From Streptomyces sp. f51 (lineage in GTDB: Bacteria > Actinomycetota > Actinomycetes > Streptomycetales > Streptomycetaceae): 64,000 bases of DNA. Position 1 is the stretch's first letter; every line of letters starts with the position of its first letter. This document shows, piece by piece, positions 1 to 8,700 of the stretch. A program made the translations under genes and the position numbers. The notes beneath the pieces are model-generated. The model was not told where the DNA came from. It saw only the letters and a program-made list of their open reading frames with translations, and ran no database searches. The stretch spans positions 3,589,001 through 3,653,000 of the forward strand of contig NZ_CP149798.1 in the NCBI RefSeq assembly GCF_037940415.1, written 5' to 3'.

Positions 1-36
1 GGGCAGCAGCCCGAGCGCACTGAGTCGCTGCTGCCC
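1..36. repeat. Inverted repeat upstream of rep
   Basis: GGGCAGCAGC at 1-10 is matched perfectly by GCTGCTGCCC at 27-36, with a 16-nt spacer. It ends about 40 nt before the rep start. It could be an operator for the rep-xis-int operon or the terminator of the previous gene. The left arm may continue beyond the window. Confidence 0.5.
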
Positions 37-77
37 GCAGGTCTCACCCTCACGCCAGAAGGGACACCCCGCCACCC

Positions 78-1541
78 ATGCACCGCCCCCTCGACCTGCG
101 CCACGTCATCAGCCCCGGCCTGCGGGACCTGGTCGAACTGGCCAACACCCACGACTTCGACCGCGTCACCGAACAGGTCCGCAACCTGCGCGGCTGCACG
201 AACCCCGTCAACCTGCACGGCTGGACGGTCACCACCGACCAGACCACCCGGCAAGTAGTCCGCTCCTACCGCTCCGAGAACGAACCCTCCGGACGTCTGC
301 TCACCACGTGCGGCAACCGCCGTGCCTCCCGCTGCCCCGCCTGCTCCCGCCTCTACGCCGCCGACACGTACCACCTGATCAAGGCCGGACTGTCCGGCGG
401 CAAGAACGTCGCCGAGACCGTTCGGAACCACCCCCGCGCCTTCGTCACTCTCACCGCCCCCTCCTTCGGCCCCGTCCACAACCGCCCCACCACCGATGCG
501 GGCAAGCCGCGTCCCTGCGCGTGCGGCGAAAGCCACTCCGCCGACGCTCCCCAACTCGGCACCCCTCTCCGCCCGGCGAGCTACGACTACGCCGGGGCCG
601 TGCTGTGGAACGCCCACGCCGGGGCCCTGTGGGCGCGATTCACCACCTATCTGCGTCGCGCCGTCGCCGAGCACCTCGGCATGACGCAGAAGGCACTCAC
701 CGCGGCCCTTCGCGTCTCCTTCGCCAAAGTCGCCGAGTACCAACAACGCGGCCTGGTCCACTTCCACGCCGTGATCCGCTTCGACGGGCCCGAGGGCCAC
801 ACCAGCTCGCCCCCGCCTTGGGCCACCTTCGACGCACTTCACGTCGCCGTGGGCCTGGCGGTCGAACGTGCCCGGCTCATCGTCGAGTCGGACGCCGTCG
901 GCGAGCGCGTCATCAAGTGGGGTGACCGGTTCAAGGTCGACGAGATCTCCGCCCTGGGAAACGGCGAACTCACGGACGCGAAGGTCGCCGGATACGTCGC
1001 CAAGTACGCCACCAAGAATGCCGAGGGCGCGGGCACTGTGGACCGCACCCTCTTATGCCGACCCTGCACCGGACGCGGCTACGTACGCGGCCCTGACGGC
1101 TTCCGCGACCTGTGCACCGACTGCGACGGCACCGGCCAGGCCGAGCCCCTCGCTTCCCTACCCATTCAGCAGCACGCCCGGCAGATGATCCGCACCGCGT
1201 GGGCCCTCGGCCACCTCCCGGAGTTCGCTCATCTCAAGCTCTGGAAGTGGGCCCACATGCTCGGCTTCCGCGGCCACTTCTCCAGCAAGTCACGCGCCTA
1301 CTCGACCACCCTCGGCGCGCTCCGCGACGTGCGCTGTGCCTGGCGCACCGCCCAAGCCGAAGCCGCCCGCATCCGCGCCGGCCTTCCTGCAGACGACGAG
1401 AACACCACCCTCGTCACCGACTCCTCATGGACCTACCTCAGCGGCGGCTACCGCCCCGGCGAAGAGCTCCTCGCCGCCCAGGTCCGCCACGACATCGCCC
1501 ACGCCCAACAGCTCAAGCAAGAAGGACTGCTGCCTGCATGA
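78..1541 (+). CDS. rep: Replication initiator of an integrative element (RepSA-like)
   Basis: A 487-residue protein of the kind encoded by actinomycete integrative elements such as pSAM2 (RepSA), where it starts rolling-circle replication of the excised element. A Cys cluster lies near residues 78-89. VHFHAVIR (about 227-234) looks like an HUH metal motif, and YVAKYATKN about 75 residues later could hold the catalytic tyrosine; these assignments are inferred. The in-frame stop at 21-23 and absence of other start codons make ATG 78 the first possible start. The stop overlaps the xis start (ATGA). One rare TTA Leu codon lies at 1053-1055 (residue 326), so translation should depend on the bldA tRNA. 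Confidence 0.85.
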   Translation: MHRPLDLRHVISPGLRDLVELANTHDFDRVTEQVRNLRGCTNPVNLHGWTVTTDQTTRQVVRSYRSENEPSGRLLTTCGNRRASRCPACSRLYAADTYHLIKAGLSGGKNVAETVRNHPRAFVTLTAPSFGPVHNRPTTDAGKPRPCACGESHSADAPQLGTPLRPASYDYAGAVLWNAHAGALWARFTTYLRRAVAEHLGMTQKALTAALRVSFAKVAEYQQRGLVHFHAVIRFDGPEGHTSSPPPWATFDALHVAVGLAVERARLIVESDAVGERVIKWGDRFKVDEISALGNGELTDAKVAGYVAKYATKNAEGAGTVDRTLLCRPCTGRGYVRGPDGFRDLCTDCDGTGQAEPLASLPIQQHARQMIRTAWALGHLPEFAHLKLWKWAHMLGFRGHFSSKSRAYSTTLGALRDVRCAWRTAQAEAARIRAGLPADDENTTLVTDSSWTYLSGGYRPGEELLAAQVRHDIAHAQQLKQEGLLPA

Positions 1542-1720
1542 CAACGGCCGTGCTCACCGTGGACCAGGTCGCCGAACGTCTCGGCATCAGTCGCTGGAAG
1601 GTCCACGACCTGATCCGCTCGCGCGAACTCGCCTCCTTCAAGATCGGCCGCTGCCGACGCATCAGCGAAGCAGCCGTGGACGCGTACATATCCCTCCGCA
1701 CCGAACAGGAAGCCGCCTGA
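1538..1720 (+). CDS. xis: Excisionase (MerR-like HTH)
   Basis: A 60-residue protein that is almost entirely one helix-turn-helix of the excisionase/HTH_17 type. LTVDQVAERLGISRWKVHDL forms the helices, and FKIGRCRRISEAAVDAYI is the usual wing and tail. Excisionases of this size bend DNA at the attachment site and turn the integrase toward excision. The gene overlaps rep by 4 nt and shares one base with int (TGATG), so rep, xis and int are almost certainly cotranslated, as in pSAM2. Confidence 0.85.
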   Translation: MTTAVLTVDQVAERLGISRWKVHDLIRSRELASFKIGRCRRISEAAVDAYISLRTEQEAA

Positions 1721-3009
1721 TGGCCCAGCCGAAGAAGAACGCCAACAACGAGGGCACCATCTACCTCCGCAAGGACGGCCGTTGGGAGGGAAGCGCGTAC
1801 GTCCTCACGACAGACGGCACGTACAAGCGCCGCAGCGTCTACGGCAAGACCTGGGACGACGCCCACGAGAAGCTCACGAAGCTCAAGGCCAATTCTCTCA
1901 GCGGCCTGCCGGTCGCCACCAGCAAGATGACCCTCGCGGAATACCTGACGTACTGGCTGGCCAACGTCGCCAAGGGCAAGGTCCGCAGGACGACGTACGT
2001 CAACTACGAGTCCCTCGTCCGCAACTACGTCACCCTGGAGTTCGGCAGGAAGAAGCTGGTCCGGCTCACCGCCCGCGACATCCGGGCCTTCCTCGCGAAA
2101 ACGGCCGTCACCTGCCAGTGCTGCGCGCAGGGCAAGGACAAGAGGCGACCGGAGCACAAGCGGCGCTGCTGCGCCCTCGGCAAGTGCTGCAAGAAGCTCC
2201 CGTCCGACCGGACCGTGCGCTTCCTCCTGGTGATCATGCGTGCCGCTCTCCAACACCGCGTACGTGAAGACGAGTTGCCCCGCAACGTCGCCCGGAACGT
2301 GGAGCTGAGCATGGGAACGAAGCGAGAGATCGAACCGCTCACCGCCAGGGAGGGGCGTCAGCTCCTGGCGGCGGCTCGGGAAAACCGGCTCTGGGCGGCA
2401 TACGAGCTGGCGGTCCGTATCGGCCTGCGGCGCGGCGAGATTCTCGGGCTGCGTTGGTCGGACGTGGATCTCCACGAAGGTGTCCTCACCGTCCGACAGG
2501 CCCTGCAGCGGGTCGGCGGTGAGCTGCTGATCGTCGCGCCAAAGACGCAGCGCTCGGCCCGTCGCGTCGCTCTGCCTGCCGAGTGCGTGACCGCGCTCCG
2601 GGCCCAGCGTGCCCAGCAGATCGCCGACCGAAAGGGGGCGGGCAACAACTGGAAGGGGACGGGGCAAGGGCTCGTCTTCACCACGCGGAACGGAACCCCC
2701 ATCGAGCCGCGCAACCTGAATCGCTCCTTCGAAGCGCTGTCCGTCCGGGCTGGCGTCCGCAAGGTCCGCTTCCACGACCTACGGCACACCTGCGCCTCGC
2801 TCCTCCACGAACAGGGCGCCGACGCCCGCATGATCATGGAGGTCCTCGGCCACAGCTCGATTCGCGTGACCATGGACATCTACACCTTCGTCCGGCTCGA
2901 CTCGCAGCGCTCGGCGTTCGATCGTGTCGGGGAAGCGCTGAGGGGAGACGATGGCGAGCCGGACGACGACGGCGACGCCGACGCCGACGGTATCCCAGTG
3001 GCTGTCTGA
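1720..3009 (+). CDS. int: Tyrosine recombinase (integrase)
   Basis: A 429-residue phage/AICE-type integrase that recombines attP with the tRNA attachment site. It has an N-terminal Arm-binding domain (about 10-45), a SAM-like core-binding domain (about 65-200) and a catalytic domain (about 205-400). Likely catalytic residues are R237, K275, H352 and R355 of HDLRH, H378 of GHSS, and Tyr388. A Cys-rich insertion with seven Cys lies in residues 132-157, a trait seen in other Streptomyces element integrases. The tail is acidic. The gene lies about 1.3 kb from the tRNA-Arg, with two cargo genes between, which is farther than in compact AICEs. Confidence 0.93.
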   Translation: MAQPKKNANNEGTIYLRKDGRWEGSAYVLTTDGTYKRRSVYGKTWDDAHEKLTKLKANSLSGLPVATSKMTLAEYLTYWLANVAKGKVRRTTYVNYESLVRNYVTLEFGRKKLVRLTARDIRAFLAKTAVTCQCCAQGKDKRRPEHKRRCCALGKCCKKLPSDRTVRFLLVIMRAALQHRVREDELPRNVARNVELSMGTKREIEPLTAREGRQLLAAARENRLWAAYELAVRIGLRRGEILGLRWSDVDLHEGVLTVRQALQRVGGELLIVAPKTQRSARRVALPAECVTALRAQRAQQIADRKGAGNNWKGTGQGLVFTTRNGTPIEPRNLNRSFEALSVRAGVRKVRFHDLRHTCASLLHEQGADARMIMEVLGHSSIRVTMDIYTFVRLDSQRSAFDRVGEALRGDDGEPDDDGDADADGIPVAV

Positions 3010-3062
3010 GCCACTCCGGCAATGCGTGGTGAGGGGGGCGGTCTTCAAGGGACCTTCCCCTC

Positions 3063-3219
3063 TTGACGAATCCATCGTCTCCCCCGCTACTCTGATTTCC
3101 TGGCCGTGCAGCGGCCACGGCCTAGTTGCCCGGCCCCGTGACCGGTGACAGCGACGACGGCCCGAAGGTGCTCCGCATCCTGTGACTTCAGCGGCCCTTT
3201 AGGCATGCGGAGTCACGGG
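3063..3219 (+). promoter_or_regulatory. Possible promoter and hairpins between int and the cargo genes
   Basis: TTGACG at 3063-3068 and TACTCT at 3088-3093 (19-nt spacer) could be a vegetative promoter for the gene at 3248. Just downstream, GGCCGTG/CACGGCC (3102-3108/3116-3122) forms a small hairpin. CTCCGCAT (3171-3178) pairs with ATGCGGAG (3205-3212), while CCTGTGACT (3179-3187) could pair with AGTCACGGG (3211-3219). The last two pairings overlap and exclude each other, as in an attenuator, but this is inference. Confidence 0.35.
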
Positions 3220-3247
3220 ACCGCCACGCCGGAATCAGGACGTCCCC

Positions 3248-3934
3248 GTGGTCAAGCGCCACTCCCGTAAGAACGACGCCAAGAGACTCCAGGAACGGAC
3301 TGGGGGGAGCCTCCAACTCGCCGTGAAGAGAGTCAACGGGTCACGGATCATCTGTACAGCCGAGCGCGAAGCAGCTCTGAACTCTGTCTACGGCCTCCGG
3401 TTTCACGACGCTCTGAGTCTGGCCCGTAAGGCAGCAGACACGGACGACATCGAAACCGTCGAGAGCTTCGCCCGTACGTACCTCAAGCTGAGCCCCGGAG
3501 CAGGCATCCAAGTTGCGAAGGTTTTCTGGCTCTACAGGGACGAGTTGGACCGCGCGGGTGTTCGCACCTCACCCGGACTCCTACACAGGATTCTGAAGGA
3601 CGAGGAACAAGAACGCCCTCTGCGGAGTCATCAAGCCAGCGGGAATCCAGTACTCACGTACGACGGCCTCCGTCCCCCTGGTGTCAACGGAGTCTCCTGC
3701 GATGAACAGACCTCAGAGCCCGATCTTCACGTGATGGACCCTCGCGTGAGCACCCTCCTGAAGCGCCTCACGAGCGAAGAGCGCAAGGTACTCACCGCAC
3801 GGTGCACGCCCGGGACGACGACTTGGAGCGGCGCGGCATCGATCGCCGGGACTCCTGACCCTCACCGCACCGGGGACCAGGTGCACCGCAAAGTCCGACG
3901 TCTTGCCGCAGAGCTCTGGGGGAGGTCAGCATGA
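3248..3934 (+). CDS. Element cargo protein of unknown function
   Basis: A 228-residue protein I do not recognise, with a GTG start. The basic N-terminus (RKNDAKRLQERTGGSL) resembles the short motif opening many actinobacterial plasmid proteins. The C-terminus (LTSEERKVLTAR followed by TGDQVHRKVRRLA) has the look of a helical, sigma-region-4-like DNA-binding segment. The middle (about 115-155) is polar and probably disordered. It sits between int and the attachment site and overlaps the next gene by 4 nt. Base composition is less GC-rich than the core genes, consistent with acquired DNA. A regulatory or protective role is possible but unproven. Confidence 0.7.
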   Translation: MVKRHSRKNDAKRLQERTGGSLQLAVKRVNGSRIICTAEREAALNSVYGLRFHDALSLARKAADTDDIETVESFARTYLKLSPGAGIQVAKVFWLYRDELDRAGVRTSPGLLHRILKDEEQERPLRSHQASGNPVLTYDGLRPPGVNGVSCDEQTSEPDLHVMDPRVSTLLKRLTSEERKVLTARCTPGTTTWSGAASIAGTPDPHRTGDQVHRKVRRLAAELWGRSA

Positions 3935-4221
3935 GCATCTTTGGGCAAGCGCTGCCGGCGTTCCTCGCAGAAGTGGCAGCCGCTCCGGTGGGCATCTACG
4001 GTACCTGGCTCATCCGGCACCGGCGGAAGACGAGTCTCCGCCGATACACCCTGCTAGGCACGGTGGGCACCGACGGGAACCCGATGCAAATCGTCACGAC
4101 GCGCCGACCTGGCTCGGTGATCAACGTGAATGTAGGGGGTCACCGGCAAAGGTTCCAACTAACCGACGCTCGGCTACCCGATGGCACGTACGCCGCTGAG
4201 CCGATGGATCTCTACGTGTAA
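3931..4221 (+). CDS. Small element protein with a hydrophobic N-terminus, unknown function
   Basis: A 96-residue protein, start overlapping the previous stop (ATGA) with a GGAGG site just upstream. Residues 3-28 (FGQALPAFLAEVAAAPVGIY) are hydrophobic and followed by the basic stretch RHRRKTSLRR, so it may be membrane-associated. The rest looks like a small beta-rich domain (VINVNVGGHRQRFQLTD). No family is recognised. Tight coupling suggests it works with the 228-residue protein. It is the last gene before the element boundary. Confidence 0.65.
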   Translation: MSIFGQALPAFLAEVAAAPVGIYGTWLIRHRRKTSLRRYTLLGTVGTDGNPMQIVTTRRPGSVINVNVGGHRQRFQLTDARLPDGTYAAEPMDLYV

Positions 4222-4281
4222 GAACGCAGCGCGATCACCGCCGAAGCGTGGTTGCCGTCAACGACCGCCGTCAACGGATAA

Positions 4282-4319
4282 GCCAGAGGCCCCGCGGATT
4301 GCTCCGCAGGGCCTCTGGC
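4282..4319 (-). terminator. Terminator after tRNA-Arg
   Basis: GCCAGAGGCCC (4282-4292) pairs with GGGCCTCTGGC (4309-4319). GCGGA/TCCGC extends the stem after one mismatch, leaving a short loop. It begins 7 nt past the tRNA 3' end on the minus strand and could also stop plus-strand transcripts of the cargo genes. If the element boundary lies in the tRNA, this terminator is element DNA. Confidence 0.75.
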
Positions 4320-4325
4320 GTGCTG

Positions 4326-4370
4326 TGCACTCGGCAGGATTCGAACCTGCAACCTTCTGATCCGTAGTCA
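4326..4370. other. Probable attachment site (element boundary) in tRNA-Arg
   Basis: AICE integrases normally recombine at the 3' part of a tRNA gene and restore it. The tRNA 3' end faces the int side here, so the core site should lie between the anticodon loop and the 3' end. The exact limits cannot be set because the second att copy is outside the window. Confidence 0.5.
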
Positions 4371-4398
4371 GATGCTCTATCCGTTAAGCTACGAGTGC
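4326..4398 (-). tRNA. tRNA-Arg (anticodon ACG)
   Basis: A 73-nt cloverleaf. The acceptor stem is GCACTCG/CGAGTGC, the anticodon arm is TCTGA-CTACGGA-TCAGA with anticodon ACG, and the T arm is GCAGG-TTCGAAT-CCTGC. All stems pair. The CCA end is not encoded. It is the likely integration target of the adjoining element and is intact. Confidence 0.95.
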
Positions 4399-4607
4399 TT
4401 GTTCTTTTTTTTGCTGCTGTCTTCGCTCCCCGGGCTTTTGCCCCGCTCGCGGCGACAGGAAGAACATTACATGACTGCCGCCGCCATGTGAAATCCATTC
4501 CCCCCACCCCTTGTGAGCTGCGAAAACGTGCTTCAGGGGGTTCGTGGGCGCGGTGGAGGGCGAGGAGGTCGCGATGCCGGCGGCGGGTCGCGCGGACCCC
4601 GGGAACG

Positions 4608-4640
4608 CCGAAACCCCGGTCCAGTGGACCGGGGTTTCGG
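4608..4640 (-). terminator. Terminator after tRNA-Ser(GCT)
   Basis: CCGAAACCCCGGTCCA (4608-4623) and TGGACCGGGGTTTCGG (4625-4640) form a near-perfect stem immediately beyond the tRNA-Ser 3' end on the minus strand. The 4399-4607 stretch further down shows no gene. Confidence 0.8.
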
Positions 4641-4649
4641 ATCTTCGTG

Positions 4650-4740
4650 CGGAGGCGGAGGGATTTGAACCCTCGATGGGATTGAAGTCCCAAACCGCAT
4701 TAGCAGTGCGGCGCCATAGACCGGACTAGGCGACGCCTCC
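4650..4740 (-). tRNA. tRNA-Ser (anticodon GCT)
   Basis: A 91-nt class II tRNA. Acceptor GGAGGCG/CGCCTCC with discriminator G, anticodon arm CCGCA-CTGCTAA-TGCGG, a long variable arm, and T arm GAGGG-TTCAAAT-CCCTC. The serine identity fits the G discriminator and long variable arm. Confidence 0.94.
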
Positions 4741-4898
4741 CGCACAACCCCTCACGCGAGCGCGAGTGGTGCGTGCAGATGATGACACAGACGAGCGCGG
4801 TGTCACCAATCGACCCCTACGGTACTAGGCGAATACGCCGCACTGCAAAGCCCCCGCGGAGCACGCAACCGGGAGGGCCGCCCGGCGTTAGGCAGGTC

Positions 4899-5495
4899 AT
4901 GCTGCGCCGACTGCTCCTCACCGCCGCCGTGTCCGCCACCGCCGCGCTCTCCTGGGCGCCCGGCGCCACCGCCGCCACCGGCACCCCCGTCAGCGACACT
5001 CCCGGCGTGGCCGCCGTCCCCCTGGTGGCCCCCTCCGCCCCCTCCGCCCTCCCCGGGTTCGCCGAACTCACCGCGTTCCCCGGCGTGCCGTCCTCGTGGG
5101 CCGCCGTCGCGGACGGCCTCACGCCGCCGGCCGCCCTCATGCCCCCGCCGGCCCGTCCGGAGGACTCCTCCGACCGGCTGACCGTGACCGTCGCCGGAGC
5201 GGGCGGCGGCGCGGACGGGACGTTCGAACTGGACTGCCACCCCGCGGGCGGCACGCATCCGCACGCGGCGGAGGCCTGCGACCGCCTGGACCGCATGACC
5301 ACCTGGGGCAAGGACACCTTCGCCCCGGTGCCGCCGGACGCCCTGTGCACCATGGAATACGGGGGCCCGGCCACCGCGCATGTCACCGGAACCTGGGCGG
5401 GCCGCCCCGTCGACGCGCGCTACGACCGCTCGAACGGGTGCGAGATCTCGCGCTGGAACGCCCTGATGCCCGTGCTTCCCGGTACCCGCCCATAG
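4899..5495 (+). CDS. Secreted subtilisin-inhibitor-like protein (SSI family)
   Basis: A 198-residue exported protease inhibitor. ATG 4899 is chosen because the signal peptide (MLRRLLLTAAVSATAALSW...) starts there; upstream in-frame codons would bury it. After an Ala/Pro-rich linker, the SSI domain (about residues 95-195) carries four Cys: DC, AC, LC and GC. These match the two SSI disulfides. The reactive-site segment C-T-M-E puts Met at P1, as in classical SSI, but Glu at P1'. SSI proteins inhibit secreted serine proteases during development. The linker is longer than in classical SSI. It stands alone, with tRNA genes upstream. Confidence 0.82.
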   Translation: MLRRLLLTAAVSATAALSWAPGATAATGTPVSDTPGVAAVPLVAPSAPSALPGFAELTAFPGVPSSWAAVADGLTPPAALMPPPARPEDSSDRLTVTVAGAGGGADGTFELDCHPAGGTHPHAAEACDRLDRMTTWGKDTFAPVPPDALCTMEYGGPATAHVTGTWAGRPVDARYDRSNGCEISRWNALMPVLPGTRP

Positions 5496-5522
5496 CGCGG
5501 ATCGGGAGAGGACACGGCGAAG

Positions 5523-5561
5523 TCACGGTGATCTCACGGTGCTCTCACGGTTCCGTACGGT
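5523..5561. promoter_or_regulatory. Tandem 11-bp-spaced heptamers upstream of the PAS sensor gene
   Basis: TCACGGT occurs at 5523, 5534 and 5545, exactly 11 bp apart, followed by a degraded TACGGT at 5556. Direct heptamers at an 11-bp pitch are typical of SARP or PhoP-type response-regulator sites. On the minus strand GATCACC is one base off the PHO-box core GTTCACC. The next plus-strand start is 180 bp away. Confidence 0.5.
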
Positions 5562-5740
5562 GAAGTGCGTGGTCACGGCTTCTCCGCCGGTTCTGCCTCT
5601 CATATGTGTGCGACCTCCCTCTCATCCGGCATCGCGAGCGCAACCTCTGCCCGTAGACTCCCTCGCGTGACACGCCGCGGGCCGGTTGGCAAGATGGCCC
5701 CCGCGGTCGGCAAGGTGCGGTAACAGGGAGGAAGCGTCTC

Positions 5741-8700
5741 GTGAGCAGCAGGCCATCCCGAGGCGCTGCTCGCCTCGCAGCCATACTGGACGCGCTGCCC
5801 GATGCGCTGGTCCTGGTCAACGCCAACGGCACCGTCGTCAACGCCAACACGATCGCCCTAGAGGCCTTCGAGACCCCGGGCACGGCCCTGGTGGGCCGAG
5901 GGCTGCTCGACCTCCTTCCGGAGTTCGACTCCAGGCTGATCCCCGGCTCCATGCGGCGCCCCGACAGCACCGACGAGCGCGGGCGCACCAAGCCGACCCG
6001 GATGACCGCGCGGCGGACCGACGGCTCGGAGTTCCCGGTCGAGGTCACCAGCGCGAACCTGGAGAGCGGCCAGCAGGCCTACGACAACTACGGCCCCCTC
6101 CCCGACGAACTGCTCATGCTCGTCGTACGCGACCTGTCGGGCACCGTCGACACCGAGGCCGAGCTCGCGCGATCGCAGCGCCAGACCGAGATGATCCTGC
6201 GCGCGGCGGCCGAGGGTGTCGTCGGGACGGACACCGACGGACGGGTCGTCCTCGTCAACCCCGCCGCGGCCCAGATCCTCGGATACCGGGCCAGCGACCT
6301 CGGCGGCAGGGAGCTGCACACCCTGGTCCTGCACTCGCGCGCGGACGGCGAGCCGTTCCCCTACTCGGAGTCGGCGCTGGCCGACACCCTGCGCTCCGGA
6401 CGCAAGCACCGGGTGCGCGGGCAGGTGCTGTGGTCGAAGTCCGGGGACCAGGTGCCCGTCGACCTGACGACCTCTCCGGTGCGCGACGGGGACCAGCTCG
6501 TCGGCGCCGTCATGACCTTCACCGACCGGCGGCCGTACGACACCCTGGTCGAGGAGAAGGAAGCCGCCGCCACCCGGCACACCGAGGAGCTGGAGCGGCT
6601 CGGCGAGGAGCACACCGCCGAGCTGGAGAAGCTGCGCGAGGACCACAGCGCCGAACTCACCGGGCTGACCGAGGCGCACGAGGAGGAACTCGCCGCGGGC
6701 GAGGAGAGGTACGCGGCGCTCGGCGAGCGGGAGAAGGACCGCTTCGAGGCCCTGTCCGCCCGGCACGAGCAGCTGCTCGCGGTCCTCGGGCACTCCCTGC
6801 GCGGCCCCCTCGACCAGCTGCGCGGCGAACTCGCCAAGCTCGCCGCCGACGACGCGGGGCAGCTGTGGCCGGAGGCCAACCAGGTGCTCCACCACCTCGC
6901 GGCCGGCTACTCGCGCATCACGACGCTCGTCGACAACGTCCTCGGCTACCAGCGGCTGGACGCGGGCGTCGACACGATCTTCCGTACGAACGTGATGCTC
7001 GACGCCGTGGTCGCGGCCGGTGTCGAGGGTGCCATCGACCTGATCGGGCCCGGCCGCGTGCAGTTCGCCGTGCACGCGCCGCCGATCGAGGCCGAGGTCG
7101 ACCCGCAGCGTCTGGCGCGCGCCCTCGCCCACCTCGTCGCGGACGTCGCCGGTGTCGACGCGACCGGCAACGCGCCGGTGTCGGCGGGCGGTTACATGGA
7201 CAACACGGTCGTCGTGGCGGCGGCCCAGCGCGGCGAGGTCGTCCGCATCGAGGTGCGCGGGCCGTACGCCGGGGGAGACCCGGTGCACGAGCCGATCGTG
7301 CGCGGGATCGTGCGCGCGCACGGCGGGGTGCTCCAGACGCACGAGGTGCCGGGGATGAGCGGCAGCGCCTACGTCCTCGAGGTGCCCATCGGCGGCGGGG
7401 CGGGCGCGGTTCCGCCCGGCAGCGTGGCGCCCATCGGCACCGAGATCGCCCTGGCCGAGCAGCCCCCGCAGCAGAGCGGCGGCCGGCGCCGGGCCCGGCG
7501 GGCCTCCACGGACGCCTTCCTGGAGAGCGAGGAGTCGGGGGAGTCGGGTCCGCAGGCCCTGGAGGCCGCGGGCGCGACCGCTCCCACCGGGCGCCGTCGC
7601 CGGCGTGCCGCGGAGGAGCAGGCGGCGGTCGAGGCGGCCCCCGCGCAGCAGCAGGGCGAAGGCACCGAGGACGGTTCGGGCGGCACCGGACGGCGCCGTG
7701 GCCGGCCCAGCCCCGCCGAGGGCACGGGCGAGGCCCGGGACGCGTCCGACGCGGTCTCCGAGGGCGCGGTCGTGATGGCGGGCGAGCACGGCGCGGGAAC
7801 CGCGGCCGTGGGTTCGGGACTGGGCGGGACGGTGCCTCCGCAAGGGGTTCCGGTGCCCTCCGGACGACGGGCGCGCCGCGACGGTGAGCAGAACGCGCTG
7901 CCCGCCGCCCCGGCGCCGGACCAGGGCGCCGACGAGGACGACGACACCGACGAGGCGGGTCTGCCGACCGGGCGGCGCCGCCGTGCGCTCGCCGCGGCCG
8001 CCGAGCGTGCCGCCGCGCAGGACGCGCAGGAGACGGGCGCCCGCGCGGTGTTCGCGCTGCCGCCGGCGGAGGCGGACCGCTCGCCGGAGTACGTCCAGGC
8101 CGCGGCGCAGGCGCAGGCCGCACAGGCCCAGGCGGTCCAGGCACAGGCCGCACAGGTCCAGGCCGCCCAGGCGCAGGTGGCCCAGGCGGCGCAGGCCCAG
8201 GTTCAGGCCCAGGTCGCGCTGGCCCAGCAGGCCGACGGCCGCCATGACGCGATGCGGCACGATCCCGAGGACGATCACACCCCGCCGCAGCCGCACCCGG
8301 TCTCCACGCCGACGGGCCGCCGTCGCGCCCGCCAGATCGCGGAACCGGCTCCCGCGGCGGCCGGCGCACCCGGGCAGGCACTCCCGGCCCAGGGCGCACC
8401 CGGACAGCCGGTGCCCGCTCAGCCGGTGCCCGGACAGTCCGTACCCGCTCAGGCCGTACCCGCTCAGGCCGTGCCAGGACAGCCGGTGCCCGCGCTCGGG
8501 CAGACCGTTCCGGCGCAGGGGGTCGCGCAGGGGCTCCCCGCGCAGGTCGCCCCGGCCGCTGCCGCCGCCGGTCAGCCCGTTCCCACCGGCCTGCCCGCCG
8601 CCGCGCGGCCCGGTGCCGCCCCGGCCCCGGCCCCGGCCCCGTCCTGGCCCGACGCGAACACGACCACCGGTACGGGCGCCCCGGCGCCGTCCGGCGCGGC

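Noticed and set aside
4400..4607. Possible small gene between the two tRNA genes
   Set aside because: No frame has a start with ribosome-binding site or protein-like composition; it holds only a T-run and terminator sequence.
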